Shown one piece after another: positions 27,126-36,101 of a stretch of DNA of 64,000 nucleotides. The translations under genes were made by a program, and so were the position numbers. Each line of letters starts with the position of its first letter. Within the stretch, counting starts at the first letter, position 1. This DNA comes from Paenibacillus ferrarius. Its GTDB lineage: Bacteria > Bacillota > Bacilli > Paenibacillales > NBRC-103111. The notes under the pieces are model-generated. The model was not told the origin of the DNA, made no database searches, and saw nothing but the letters and a program-made list of their open reading frames with translations. The stretch spans positions 186,001 to 250,000 of the forward strand of contig NZ_MBTG01000003.1 of assembly GCF_002027705.1 (NCBI RefSeq), given 5' to 3'.

Positions 27126-27737
27126 ATGAAAAAATTCGATTTCAAGAACATTCGTTTTGGCAAAGTTGATATGAATGAATTAAATGACCGAACTTTATTG
27201 CTTAATCTCTACATAACCCAAGTGCTTACGCTTATTATCGGAATTATCATCCTATTTTTTCAGAGCAATTCAAATATTCTTTCCATGTTCACGTTTCAGG
27301 GCGGTTGGAAGATCCCTCTGTGGGGAAGTATATTTGCATTGGTCGTTCTTGGTGTCGACATCTTGATCTCAAGATGGGTACCCAAAGAAGTGTCTGATGA
27401 TGGCGGCATTAATGAAATGTTGTTTGGCAAAAGGGCGCTATGGCATATTGCGCTTATTTCACTCATTGTGGCTATCTGCGAAGAACTGCTGTTTCGTGGA
27501 GCCATTCAACACGCTTGGGGACCCTACTGGACGAGTATTTTATTCGCGGCTATTCACATTCGGTACTTACAGCACTGGTTAATGACAGGAATGGTCTTTA
27601 GTATTAGTTATGGACTTGGTTGGATTTATCTTCAAACAGGAAGTCTATGGACGCCTATTATTGCCCATTTTATAATTGATTTTGTGATGGGCTGCATACT
27701 TCGCTACAGCAAGGAGGAGGAAGAGCAGAGCGTATGA
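27126..27737 (+). CDS. CPBP-family intramembrane protease-like protein
   Basis: Polytopic membrane protein of 203 residues of the Rce1/CPBP type. The three conserved motifs are present: EELLFRG (EExxxR), FAAIH (FxxxH) and HFIID near the C-terminus. Bacillus carries a CPBP gene (ypbD) in the corresponding region. ATG 27126 is preferred with AGAGG upstream; ATG 27102 is possible. Its stop overlaps the next start (ATGA). The substrate is unknown. Confidence 0.85.
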   Translation: MKKFDFKNIRFGKVDMNELNDRTLLLNLYITQVLTLIIGIIILFFQSNSNILSMFTFQGGWKIPLWGSIFALVVLGVDILISRWVPKEVSDDGGINEMLFGKRALWHIALISLIVAICEELLFRGAIQHAWGPYWTSILFAAIHIRYLQHWLMTGMVFSISYGLGWIYLQTGSLWTPIIAHFIIDFVMGCILRYSKEEEEQSV

Positions 27738-27937
27738 ATGTAGAAGGAAACACGCCTCTACGGTCTAATCGTAGGTCGGAGGAGATGCCAGTTGATGAAA
27801 CTTATTTACCGCCGCGCAAAGTGGTGCATCCTTCTGAGCAAGGAAAGTGGACTAGCATTTTCTACCTCTCCCTACTCTGGATTTTCATTATTCTTGTCAT
27901 CGGTCTTACCGTTTGGGGGATTAAGTATTACACCTAG
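27734..27937 (+). CDS. Small single-pass membrane protein, unknown
   Basis: A 67-residue protein with a polar, proline-containing N-terminal half and one C-terminal hydrophobic segment (about 43-64) ending in KYYT. It starts in the stop codon of the CPBP gene (ATGA overlap), with AAGGAGGAGG just upstream, so it is probably translated together with that gene. No family recognised. Confidence 0.7.
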   Translation: MNVEGNTPLRSNRRSEEMPVDETYLPPRKVVHPSEQGKWTSIFYLSLLWIFIILVIGLTVWGIKYYT

Positions 27938-27995
27938 ACCTATAAAAATAGGACTGTCGAACTATGTCGAACTATATTGAATAATGGCACATGAG

Positions 27996-28023
27996 AAGCT
28001 ATGATAGATTCATAGCTTTTTTT
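27996..28023 (+). terminator. Terminator after the CPBP pair
   Basis: AAGCTATGA and TCATAGCTT form a perfect 9-bp stem followed by a T-run. Confidence 0.88.
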
Positions 28024-28060
28024 GCTGTGCATACTTTCTTATAGGAGGAGATTCAGGGAG

Positions 28061-29716
28061 ATGAGGAACTTGAAAACACCGAGATGGATTTCCTATGTTA
28101 AGCTTGTAGCAATCTTGTTTCTTCTTGTACCCAGCTTCATTTGGACGGCCAAGCCCGCCTATGCGCTGACATACGAGTACTTGAATTACCCGCAAGGAAA
28201 AGTGGGCATTGTACGTCCCGTTATTGGTCTTAACGTGACATTCAGTGATGGAATGACACCTGAAAGCTATCACTTTTATGTCAATGGTGAAGAAGTAGCC
28301 GTCAATTATGATCCGGCCTCGGCGAAATACGATTATGTGCCCAAATCCGATTTGCCACCCGGGAATTATCAAGCAAGAATGGAGTTTCAATTCAAAGGCT
28401 ATTCACCGATCAAAGTCGAATGGTCATTCTCTGTAAGCAATACCGCGGTTTCTTTGGCTTCAACCTTAAGCAAAGAGCAGGAAGACGGACTTCAAGCCAT
28501 TAATGATTATCGAATGAAGCTTGGACTTTCCAAAGTAAAATTCAGCGATGGGCTGAATACCGTGGCTCAGAAGCATGCCCAATATTTATCGCAAAATAAA
28601 ATAGATCCGATAAAAACGTCGGTCTCTCTGCACGATGAGAATTCGGCATTGCCAGGATTTATTGGCAAATCGTTAAAGGAACGAGCGCAATATATCGGAT
28701 ACACAGGAGCCAGCAGTGAAGATGTCGCCTATAATCCGGTGTCTCTTATCGAAGCAATTGACAGCCTGTTTGATGCTCCTTATCATCGTTCTCCTTTTTT
28801 GGCGCCAAATCTTAATGAAATAGGCGTATTCCGAGCTGGTGATTATCATGTCATTGAATTCGGCTTCGCAGACGGTGGTACACCAGAGATTGTAGTTTCT
28901 CCTAGCAGTAATGATGGTTATGTGCCAACTACTTTTGACGGACATGAAACGCCTGATCCGCTGCGCATTCATTCAAGCTTGAACTATCCAGTGGGATACC
29001 CGGTTATGGCTGCTGTGAATGGTCAAGGCGTCAAGAAGGTTACCTTGGTAGATGCCGAAATACGCGATGAAAGCGGGACCGCGTTGACCTTGCTCAAGAA
29101 TGATTCAAGCAACGACAATCATTTGACCAATGAAGTTATTGTCATGCCGGATAAGCCGCTCGCATTTGATCGTACGTATAAAGCGAAAATTAAGCTATCC
29201 GCCGTAATGGAAGACGGCACGTCAAAGCTTTTCTCAAAAGAATGGACGTTCCATACGGAACCAAGCTCAGGTTTAGGCGTGGCTAAGCTTCATGCGGACG
29301 CGGCTGCTTATACGGCGCAGATGGCCCAGCCTCTTCAGCTCGGAGCACATGTCGTGACTTTTGGGTTGAATGGAGATACCTATACCCTTGATCAAGTTCC
29401 TTTTCCGATGAAGCAGAAGCCTTACATTCAAGATGGCAGCTCTTATTTATATATTCGTGATCTAGCCGCGGCGCTTGGTGCAACGGTGGAATGGAATGAT
29501 CAATTGAAGGCCGCCGTTTACAAAAAAGGGGATAAAAATCTTCTCTTTTACACCAATCGCAGTGCTTTCAGCGTAAATGGGGTGGAGACGATAACCCAAA
29601 CCCCGGCACTCCTTATTAATGAAACAACGATGATTCCGGTCCGATTGCTTTCAGAGGCACTTGGCGCGAATGTGGCATATGACGAAAGTACAAGAACAGT
29701 AACAATCAAGTATTAA
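28061..29716 (+). CDS. Secreted CAP-domain protein with C-terminal copper-amine-oxidase-like domain
   Basis: A 551-residue exported protein. Signal peptide about 1-36 (ending AYA), an N-terminal beta-rich Ig-like part, then a CAP/SCP domain (about 140-285; HAQYLSQNK, SLHDEN, FLAPNLNEIGV), another beta-rich region, and a C-terminal Cu-amine-oxidase N1-like module (SSYLYIRDLAAALGATVEW and TTMIPVRLLSEALGA), common on Paenibacillus surface proteins. The terminal module does not imply amine oxidase activity. ATG 28061 gives a normal signal peptide; GGAGGAG lies ten bases upstream. Exact role unknown. Confidence 0.82.
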   Translation: MRNLKTPRWISYVKLVAILFLLVPSFIWTAKPAYALTYEYLNYPQGKVGIVRPVIGLNVTFSDGMTPESYHFYVNGEEVAVNYDPASAKYDYVPKSDLPPGNYQARMEFQFKGYSPIKVEWSFSVSNTAVSLASTLSKEQEDGLQAINDYRMKLGLSKVKFSDGLNTVAQKHAQYLSQNKIDPIKTSVSLHDENSALPGFIGKSLKERAQYIGYTGASSEDVAYNPVSLIEAIDSLFDAPYHRSPFLAPNLNEIGVFRAGDYHVIEFGFADGGTPEIVVSPSSNDGYVPTTFDGHETPDPLRIHSSLNYPVGYPVMAAVNGQGVKKVTLVDAEIRDESGTALTLLKNDSSNDNHLTNEVIVMPDKPLAFDRTYKAKIKLSAVMEDGTSKLFSKEWTFHTEPSSGLGVAKLHADAAAYTAQMAQPLQLGAHVVTFGLNGDTYTLDQVPFPMKQKPYIQDGSSYLYIRDLAAALGATVEWNDQLKAAVYKKGDKNLLFYTNRSAFSVNGVETITQTPALLINETTMIPVRLLSEALGANVAYDESTRTVTIKY

Positions 29717-29720
29717 AAGT

Positions 29721-29762
29721 AAAAGCCTTGCATTCCCACGTTGGTGGATTTGCAAGGCTTTT
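29721..29762. terminator. Bidirectional terminator between the CAP protein and deacetylase genes
   Basis: AAAAGCCTTGCA and TGCAAGGCTTTT form a perfect 12-bp stem; the loop contains a small CCAC/GTGG pairing. Confidence 0.93.
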
Positions 29763-29763
29763 C

Positions 29764-30618
29764 TCATCTCATTTCAAGTTCTATGGCATTGGGATCTACG
29801 AAAGAGTATCCCTTTTCTTCAAGCTGCGTCAGCAAGGTATCCAATGCTTTCACTGTCCAAGGCAGCTCATGCATCAAAATATTGCTTCCGTTATGCAGCT
29901 GCTTCATGACATTCTCAATGACTTTGCCAGAGTCATTTTTTTTATTGGTCATTTCCCAGTCCAGAGAACCGTTTGACCATGTCATATAGAGCATCCCATT
30001 GCTCTTGATTTTGTTTTTCAGGTAATCACTGCCGGATCCGAACGGAGGTCGGAAAAATTGCGGGGCTTCTCCGATCAGTTCTTTAACAATTTTCTGTACA
30101 TCGTCCACTTGCTGATCTGTTTTTTCCTTGTTCATATCTTTTAAATTATCGTGATCCCACGCATGATTCCCAACGATGTTTCCGCTATCGTGAACCAGCT
30201 TGACAAGCTCAGGCTTCTGCTTGATTCGGTATCCGTTCATGAAGAAGATGGCTTTCGCCTTATGTTTGTTTAGCGTGTCAATGAGAGCTTGGTTCATCTC
30301 TTGTTCTTTGGGACCGTCATCAAAGGTCAAGAGGACCACTTTTTTGTTCCCGTTCGGATCGTTAGGGACAATATCATAATTTTTGTTCATATGATATTCC
30401 TTCTTGACCTCTTGTTGAGCAGGTTTCGTAGGCTCAGGCGTTGGTGTCGGAGTCGCAGTGGGCGTAGCTGCTGGACTGGGGGTTGACGCGGTTGTTGCTG
30501 CTGGCGCGGAAGATGAACTTGCAGCCGCTGCCGGGCCTTTGCTGGGTTGATTATTGCTGCATGCTGCAAGCAGTATCATGACACTAATTAACAATACACT
30601 GGCTTTATTTGTTTTCAT
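29764..30618 (-). CDS. Lipoprotein polysaccharide deacetylase (NodB domain)
   Basis: Exported carbohydrate de-N-acetylase, likely acting on peptidoglycan or another cell-wall glycan. From ATG at 30618 (GAGGAGAAC upstream) it has 284 residues: a lipoprotein signal with lipobox LLAAC, a low-complexity Ala/Pro/Thr/Ser linker about residues 25-70, then a NodB domain with TFDDGPK (catalytic and metal aspartates), the metal histidines in GNHAWDHDN and RPPFGSG. The C-terminal LMHELPWT carries the expected catalytic histidine. Confidence 0.9.
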   Translation of the reverse strand: MKTNKASVLLISVMILLAACSNNQPSKGPAAAASSSSAPAATTASTPSPAATPTATPTPTPEPTKPAQQEVKKEYHMNKNYDIVPNDPNGNKKVVLLTFDDGPKEQEMNQALIDTLNKHKAKAIFFMNGYRIKQKPELVKLVHDSGNIVGNHAWDHDNLKDMNKEKTDQQVDDVQKIVKELIGEAPQFFRPPFGSGSDYLKNKIKSNGMLYMTWSNGSLDWEMTNKKNDSGKVIENVMKQLHNGSNILMHELPWTVKALDTLLTQLEEKGYSFVDPNAIELEMR

Positions 30619-30781
30619 ATTTAGGTTCTCCTCAGGTTGATAACTTGTTGATCTTATCTTATAGTACCACATTTCGATGATCTCATATCTCCTTTGTTTT
30701 CCTCCTGATTTGGCGTATGTCGACGTACGAACTCGCGCAACCTATAGAGGATTCATACTAATTTGCATGGAGGGAGACCCA

Positions 30782-31099
30782 ATGAAAATAGGGACATTTT
30801 TGTTAGGTGGTATTGCCGGTGCTGCAGCGGTCGTCTATCTGAATCGTAAAAGCAAGTCCATGTTGTTCTCAGCATTCAGCTCGTCCAGTGAATCCATGGG
30901 CAAAGTAGTAGATAAAGCGAAGGATACCTTCACAAGTAAAACCTTCAACAGCACCTCCACAGCACCTAAAAGCTTCACGAATTCGGGAGCCAGCAACTTG
31001 ACGCAAGTGGAGAAAATCGTCAAAGAAGATCCTAGCTTGAAGGCTACGGTAAACGAGATCTTAAGCGAAAATAAGGAAAATACATCAAGCATCCAATAA
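30782..31099 (+). CDS. YtxH-like small membrane-anchored protein
   Basis: A 105-residue protein with an N-terminal glycine/alanine-rich membrane segment (GTFLLGGIAGAAAVVYL), a basic stop, then a serine, lysine and threonine rich hydrophilic tail. The layout resembles YtxH-type proteins but the match is loose. GGAGGGAGACCC precedes the ATG. It is divergent from the deacetylase gene. No function can be read from the sequence. Confidence 0.7.
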   Translation: MKIGTFLLGGIAGAAAVVYLNRKSKSMLFSAFSSSSESMGKVVDKAKDTFTSKTFNSTSTAPKSFTNSGASNLTQVEKIVKEDPSLKATVNEILSENKENTSSIQ

Positions 31100-31108
31100 A
31101 GCAAGCTT

Positions 31109-31151
31109 AAGGCGCAGTCAGGCATACCCACGGGGCCGGCTGTGCTTTTTC
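31109..31151 (+). terminator. Terminator after the YtxH-like gene
   Basis: AAGGCGCAG pairs with CTGTGCTTT, allowing G-U pairs and one mismatch, followed by TTT. Confidence 0.55.
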
Positions 31152-31346
31152 TTTTATACATAACTTAACGCGTGCATTTGGAATCATTTAATGTTAACAT
31201 GGTAGGTGAAAACGATTAAAGGATACATGTCCAATTCGTGCTCATGGACTCACCTTTTTTTCTTTGTTATCATATTCTGTTGTAATAAGATGACCATGCT
31301 TTCGATGCAAGCTTTCCTGTCGGAAAGCTCAAAGGAGGATCCTATC

Positions 31347-31952
31347 ATGAAAATAGAACGCTTAAGTCAGGATAAGATACGGATTTTCCTAACATTCGAT
31401 GACTTAACTGAACGCGGAATTCAAAAGGACGATATGTGGAGAGAAATCCCCAAAGTACACGAATTATTCAGTGAAATGATGGATCAAGCCTATTCCGAGC
31501 TCGGATTTGACCCGTCCGGCCCACTTGCTGTCGAAGTATTTGCACTTCCGGCGCAAGGCATGGTTGTAATTGTAACCAGAGGAAAACTTGATTTATATGC
31601 GAATTCAGACGCGTATGATGATCAAGAAGCTGAAGAAGTGTATGAAATGGAAGTAACGCTTGAACAAAGCGATCTGATCTCCTACTCATTCCGAGATTTT
31701 GAAGATCTGTTGCGTGTATCCAAAGTAATTAATCCCCTTCTGATGGAAGGCGGTACCCTGTATTCTTACAAAGGGAAATATATTTTGCAGCTTGAGCCTG
31801 TAGATCTCGAAGATACGAAGTACCAAGCGTTAATCGCATTCTTGTCTGAATTCGGAGAAGCAGCTTCGGTTACGCAAGCAGTACTGGAGGAGTATGGGAA
31901 GACCATTATCGCAGATGATGCTGTGAAGGTCCTTTGCCGACACTTCAAATAA
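31347..31952 (+). CDS. MecA-family adaptor protein (YpbH-like)
   Basis: Adaptor that delivers substrates to the ClpC-ClpP protease. At 201 residues it has the two expected parts: an N-terminal substrate-binding domain (MKIERLSQDKIRIFLTFDDL) and a C-terminal ClpC-binding domain, joined by an acidic linker. AAAGGAGG lies before ATG 31347; the longer upstream frame is not supported. Location near the serA and prsW genes matches ypbH, the MecA paralog of Bacillus. Confidence 0.9.
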   Translation: MKIERLSQDKIRIFLTFDDLTERGIQKDDMWREIPKVHELFSEMMDQAYSELGFDPSGPLAVEVFALPAQGMVVIVTRGKLDLYANSDAYDDQEAEEVYEMEVTLEQSDLISYSFRDFEDLLRVSKVINPLLMEGGTLYSYKGKYILQLEPVDLEDTKYQALIAFLSEFGEAASVTQAVLEEYGKTIIADDAVKVLCRHFK

Positions 31953-31986
31953 TCCTTCATTCTTGCTTTTTATTGTAGAATGAAAC

Positions 31987-32027
31987 AAGCATCTTCAAAA
32001 ACAACTGTTTTTGTTGGTGCTTTTTTT
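31987..32027 (+). terminator. Terminator after the mecA paralog
   Basis: CAAAAACA/TGTTTTTG forms the inner stem and AGCA/TGCT the outer, followed by seven T. Confidence 0.82.
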
Positions 32028-32068
32028 AGTTGGAGCAGCTACTTAGAGAGAGCAATGGGGGAACTTAC

Positions 32069-33571
32069 ATGACAAACATAGAACGCAAACAATTGGTGCC
32101 CACTTTGGCTGCTGTGGATTTGGATGGTTTATTAGGCTATTACCAGAAGCAGATGAGAGAAGAGGCTTTTTTTTATTTGCATAAAAGGGGCATCACCGAG
32201 GAAACCGCACAGCAATATCGCATGGGCTTTGAAATCGGTAAGATTGGCTTCTATGTAGATCAGAATCAACTCGGAGATTACTTTGAGCATCGGGTGATAG
32301 TTCCGATTCGTAATTATGAAGGAGAAATTGTTGATCTCATTGGCCGTTCTATTGACAATAGGGAGCCTAAATATAAAGCTTTATACGGTGTGGATCAATA
32401 TCTGTTTAATTACTCGGCCTTGGAAGAATCGGATGAAGTCGTATTATGCAATGGCATATTTGATGTCTTAACATTGAATCAGGTCAAAGTGCCGGCTATT
32501 TGTGTGCCAGACTTCGGGGTATTCAAAGAACAGCACCTTGCCCTTTTTGCTGACAAACGTGTTTATATCTGCATGGGGAATGATGAATCCGGCCGCAGGG
32601 AATCCACGCGAATAGAAGCCCTTTTGAGAGAACATGGGAATGAAACCTACATTATTAGTCTGCCCGAAACGATTCGAGATATTAACGATTTATTTGTAAG
32701 AGCCCAGAACCCGGCGGAGACTTTTCTATCGCTGGTCAGCCAGTCTGTTGAGGAAGCTACCTTAGCCCCCGTTGCGCCGGATATTAAGAATAGTACCGTA
32801 TATTTGGAAGAATATATGAAGCGATTCCGCGGCCAAGTAGCTAATTTGCGTACAGGCTTTGCCAAGTTGGACACGCAGCTCTTCGGTGGCTTTGGGAATG
32901 GACTTTATTTGCTTGCCGGTGTTGGCGCTGTTGGCAAGAGCATGCTGTTGAAACAAATCGCGGATCAGTTGGCTGCAGACGGGACGCCGGTTGTTTTTGT
33001 ATCCTGGGATATGACGAATTTTGAGTTGTGGTCCCGCAGTATTGCACGTATTATAGGAATAGAGCCGCAGAAAGTGCTTGGAGGGAAAGTTGAACCTGAG
33101 CAGGTGGCTGAAGCGAATAAACAGTACGCGAAAATAAGCAAGATGCTTTGGATGGTGGAATGTACGATGGATACTACGCTTGATCAAGTGGCAGCATCTA
33201 TTGAACGAATTGCCGTTAACGTTGGCAAAGAGCCGGTTATTTTCATTGATCACTTGCAGCGTATTCCGGTAACGAATGGGAAGTCGCCGTTAACCTGGCA
33301 GCAGCAGCAGGCTGCTATTGCCTACACACTTAAACAATGGTCAAGGGAATGGAATTGCCCCATCATCGCTGCGACAGCTATTGAACTCGGGCAAGATAAT
33401 GTTCCCGATAGCGTGCAGGCATCTGCTGACGTGGTGATGATTATGCAGCCTGTGAAGTCAGATGACGAGCAGCAGCAGGCCATTTCGCTTGTTCTGACGA
33501 AGAATCGCAACGGAACGATAGGGAATATCCCACTTATTTTTCATAATGATCGTGCTCTATTTACAGAATAA
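32069..33571 (+). CDS. Primase-helicase-like protein: DnaG-type core fused to DnaB-type RecA domain
   Basis: A 500-residue protein with the plan of phage T7 gp4 or Twinkle. Residues about 30-60 resemble the DnaG catalytic core N-part (FYLHKRGITEETAQQYRMGF). Residues 124-176 resemble Toprim, but its acidic residues are altered: N128 stands where EG is expected and G170-N-D172 where DxD is expected. Residues 255-500 form a DnaB-like helicase domain with Walker A GVGAVGKS (284-291), Walker B IFIDH (391-395) and KNRNGTIG at the end. There is no zinc-binding domain. Helicase or ATPase activity is plausible; primer synthesis is doubtful. It sits among housekeeping genes without phage neighbours. 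ATG 32069 has AATGGGGGA upstream; TTG 32030 is possible. Confidence 0.8.
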   Translation: MTNIERKQLVPTLAAVDLDGLLGYYQKQMREEAFFYLHKRGITEETAQQYRMGFEIGKIGFYVDQNQLGDYFEHRVIVPIRNYEGEIVDLIGRSIDNREPKYKALYGVDQYLFNYSALEESDEVVLCNGIFDVLTLNQVKVPAICVPDFGVFKEQHLALFADKRVYICMGNDESGRRESTRIEALLREHGNETYIISLPETIRDINDLFVRAQNPAETFLSLVSQSVEEATLAPVAPDIKNSTVYLEEYMKRFRGQVANLRTGFAKLDTQLFGGFGNGLYLLAGVGAVGKSMLLKQIADQLAADGTPVVFVSWDMTNFELWSRSIARIIGIEPQKVLGGKVEPEQVAEANKQYAKISKMLWMVECTMDTTLDQVAASIERIAVNVGKEPVIFIDHLQRIPVTNGKSPLTWQQQQAAIAYTLKQWSREWNCPIIAATAIELGQDNVPDSVQASADVVMIMQPVKSDDEQQQAISLVLTKNRNGTIGNIPLIFHNDRALFTE

Positions 33572-33595
33572 TTCATTGAAAAGGGGGACTGTAAG

Positions 33596-34291
33596 TTGCA
33601 AATTCTGCCGATTATTCTGGCAGCCGTAGCGCCAGGTCTCTCGCTGCTTGCTTACTTTTATCTGAAGGACCGTTATGAGACGGAACCGATTCATTTGGTC
33701 ATTCGAATGTTCGTGTTCGGCTTTTTGCTTGTATATCCTACGATGGCGCTTCAAAACGCTTTTATCAAGGAAATCGGCGAAGGTACATTTATCACTGCCT
33801 TTTTTCTTTCCGGCGGGATTGAAGAATTTCTAAAATGGTTTGTCATCTATCACATTATTTTCAAGCACAAAGATTTCGACGAGCCTTACGACGGGATCGT
33901 CTATGCGGTTGCGGTAAGTTTGGGCTTTGCCACTTTGGAGAACATTATTTATGCTTTCCTGAACGCTACATCGTTCTCTGCGCTTATGATTCGCGCCTTG
34001 CTTCCAGTATCCGGGCATGCTCTGTTTGGGGTAATGATGGGCTACTATTTAGGCAAAGCCAAATTCATTCCCCATAAGGCGTCGCGCTATTTGTGGATCT
34101 CTCTGCTATTGCCGATATTCTGGCATGGATTGTTTGATTATATTTTGCTTGTTTTCAAATCGAACTGGATTTGGATTATGATTCCGGTCATGGGTTATCT
34201 CTGGATGCGGACCATCTGGCGGGTGGACCGGGCGAATGCCCATTCTCCGCTTCGCGTCGTGACGACAGAGGAGAAGATTAAAGTCAGTTAA
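33596..34291 (+). CDS. prsW: PrsW-family intramembrane protease
   Basis: In Bacillus PrsW makes the first cut in anti-sigma-W factor RsiW during envelope stress. The 231 residues are polytopic, with the family motifs GGIEEFLKW (EExxK), a later SGHALFGVMMG histidine and FWHGLFD. TTG 33596 is the start, eight bases after AAGGGGG. It occupies the ypdC/prsW position upstream of ypeB. No sigma or anti-sigma gene lies in the window. Confidence 0.92.
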   Translation: MQILPIILAAVAPGLSLLAYFYLKDRYETEPIHLVIRMFVFGFLLVYPTMALQNAFIKEIGEGTFITAFFLSGGIEEFLKWFVIYHIIFKHKDFDEPYDGIVYAVAVSLGFATLENIIYAFLNATSFSALMIRALLPVSGHALFGVMMGYYLGKAKFIPHKASRYLWISLLLPIFWHGLFDYILLVFKSNWIWIMIPVMGYLWMRTIWRVDRANAHSPLRVVTTEEKIKVS

Positions 34292-34358
34292 ATTGGGTCA
34301 TAATGGACGGTATAGATGGCATTCCTGGACGAAGCCAGGGACGACCGGGAGGGTATAC

Positions 34359-34514
34359 ATGTCCACAACACGAGTGAAAGTGAAGATCCGCTGTCGACAA
34401 TGCGGCGAGAAGTTTGTGCTGAAAGGCAAAAGGGATAAAGGGAAGATCGAAACGGGATTCCGGCAATGTATTTGCAGCAATGAGCATGATTTTGAAATAG
34501 AAACAGAAGATTAG
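34359..34514 (+). CDS. Small zinc-ribbon-like protein
   Basis: A 51-residue basic protein with a CRQCG knuckle near the N-terminus and a CIC pair near residue 40, a possible metal-binding ribbon. A KGKRDKGK stretch lies between them. ATG 34359 follows CCGGGAGGG. It lies between prsW and ypeB, where Bacillus carries sleB. Function unknown; RNA or DNA binding would be a guess. Confidence 0.7.
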   Translation: MSTTRVKVKIRCRQCGEKFVLKGKRDKGKIETGFRQCICSNEHDFEIETED

Positions 34515-34515
34515 C

Positions 34516-34548
34516 GAGGGGCCATTCTTTCCGAATAGGCCTCTTTTT
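34516..34548 (+). terminator. Terminator before ypeB
   Basis: A GAGGGGCC...TTC stem pairs with GAA..GGCCTC and is followed by TTTTT. Confidence 0.82.
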
Positions 34549-34622
34549 GTTGTCATTTCTGCATAAACCTGACTTTCCACGTAAAAACTAAGCGCAAGTT
34601 TGGGAATGAAAGGAGCAGTCGC

Positions 34623-35999
34623 GTGTATAAAAGATTAAGTATTGTTATGTTTCCATTCCTTTTGCTAGCCGTAATTGGCGCATCTGTATGGGGGTACTTA
34701 GAGCACCAGGAGAAGAATACGATTTTGATTAAAGCAGAAAATCAATATCAGAGAGCATTTCATGATCTGTCCTTCCACGTAGACAAGCTCCACACGGAGC
34801 TCGGCAATACGCTAGCCGTTAATGCGACGTCGGAGCCATCTTATCGTAAAGGATTGGTCAATGTTTGGCGGTTGACAAGCCAAGCTCAAAGCGATATTAC
34901 ACAGCTTCCATTAACCTTGCTGCCGTTTAACAAGACCGAGGATTTCTTGGCGAATATGGCCAATTTCTCCTATCGCATGTCGGTTCGGGATATGACGAAG
35001 CAGCCGCTTAATGAACAGGAAATCAAAACGCTGTCAGCACTGTACGATCATTCTTCGGAAATTACGAAGGAAATACGCGGCGTCCAGGATAAAGTCATCG
35101 CAAACAATCTGCGTTGGATGGATGTGGAAATGGCTTTGGCCTCCGAGAAGGAAACGCGTGATAATGCGATCATTGACGGCTTCTCTAGCGTTGATAAAAA
35201 AGTTGGAGCTTATGAAGAATTAAATTGGGGTCCAGGGAATTTAACGATTCTGTCCAAAAATAATGTCAAAATGCTATCGGGCAATGACATGACAGCAGAT
35301 GAAATTAAACAGAAGGCAGCAACATTCCTTGGAGTAAGCGATACAGCGGCTATGAAAGTCGTGGAGAATGGCGGCAGCGCGCCAGAACTTCAAAGCTTTA
35401 GTGTCATCCTGCCGGCTTCTCAAGGCAGTGAAAATGATACCCAACTGGATTTTACCAAAAAAGGCGGGCATCTCATTTATTTTATGAAGCCGCGCAATGT
35501 GCAAGCCTCGAAGTTTGATCTTAGACAAGCGCGCGATATTGCCAACGAATTTCTAGATCAACATGAATATAAAGATATGAGTGCGGTAAGTTATGATCAA
35601 TATCAGAACACTGCAAATATTATATTTGCCAAGCGCGAAAAGGATGTGACCATCTATCCGCAGCAAATAAGCGTTAAGGTTGCTTTGGATACGCTGGAAG
35701 TAACGGGTGTGCAGGCTACGGATTATATTTATGGACAAAAGCAGCGAAGCTTGGGCCAGCCTAAGATTACTGCGACTGAAGCCCGCAAACAGCTGAGTCC
35801 CAATATGAAGGTGACCAGCGAGACTTTGGCGATTATCAATAATGACTTAGATGAAGAAGTGCTGTGCCACGAGTTCATCGGTACTATGAACAATAACATT
35901 TATCGTGTTTATATGAATGCTGATCTGGGTGTACAGGAGAAAATTGAAACGATCCGCCCTGAACAAGCAGAGGCTGCCTCTGGTGCGGCTAAGAAATAG
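34623..35999 (+). CDS. ypeB: Germination protein YpeB
   Basis: Spore inner-membrane protein that stabilises the cortex-lytic enzyme SleB. A single N-terminal membrane segment (about 7-24) is followed by a helical domain and repeated PepSY-like domains (e.g. QARDIANEFLDQHEY). The 458 residues fit the family. GTG 34623 lies after AAGGAGCAG. In Bacillus it is the second gene of sleB-ypeB, but no sleB precedes it here. Confidence 0.93.
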   Translation: MYKRLSIVMFPFLLLAVIGASVWGYLEHQEKNTILIKAENQYQRAFHDLSFHVDKLHTELGNTLAVNATSEPSYRKGLVNVWRLTSQAQSDITQLPLTLLPFNKTEDFLANMANFSYRMSVRDMTKQPLNEQEIKTLSALYDHSSEITKEIRGVQDKVIANNLRWMDVEMALASEKETRDNAIIDGFSSVDKKVGAYEELNWGPGNLTILSKNNVKMLSGNDMTADEIKQKAATFLGVSDTAAMKVVENGGSAPELQSFSVILPASQGSENDTQLDFTKKGGHLIYFMKPRNVQASKFDLRQARDIANEFLDQHEYKDMSAVSYDQYQNTANIIFAKREKDVTIYPQQISVKVALDTLEVTGVQATDYIYGQKQRSLGQPKITATEARKQLSPNMKVTSETLAIINNDLDEEVLCHEFIGTMNNNIYRVYMNADLGVQEKIETIRPEQAEAASGAAKK

Positions 36000-36006
36000 C
36001 GAGAAA

Positions 36007-36040
36007 GAAGCTGGTTTATTCCCCAGCTTCTTTTTTTTTT
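36007..36040 (+). terminator. Rho-independent terminator after ypeB
   Basis: GAAGCTGG and CCAGCTTC form a perfect 8-bp stem, followed by ten T. Confidence 0.94.
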
Positions 36041-36101
36041 GCTATCATAATTAAAGTGGCGTGGTATAATTATGTCATATTATCTCACGGAGGTGCAGAA
36101 A

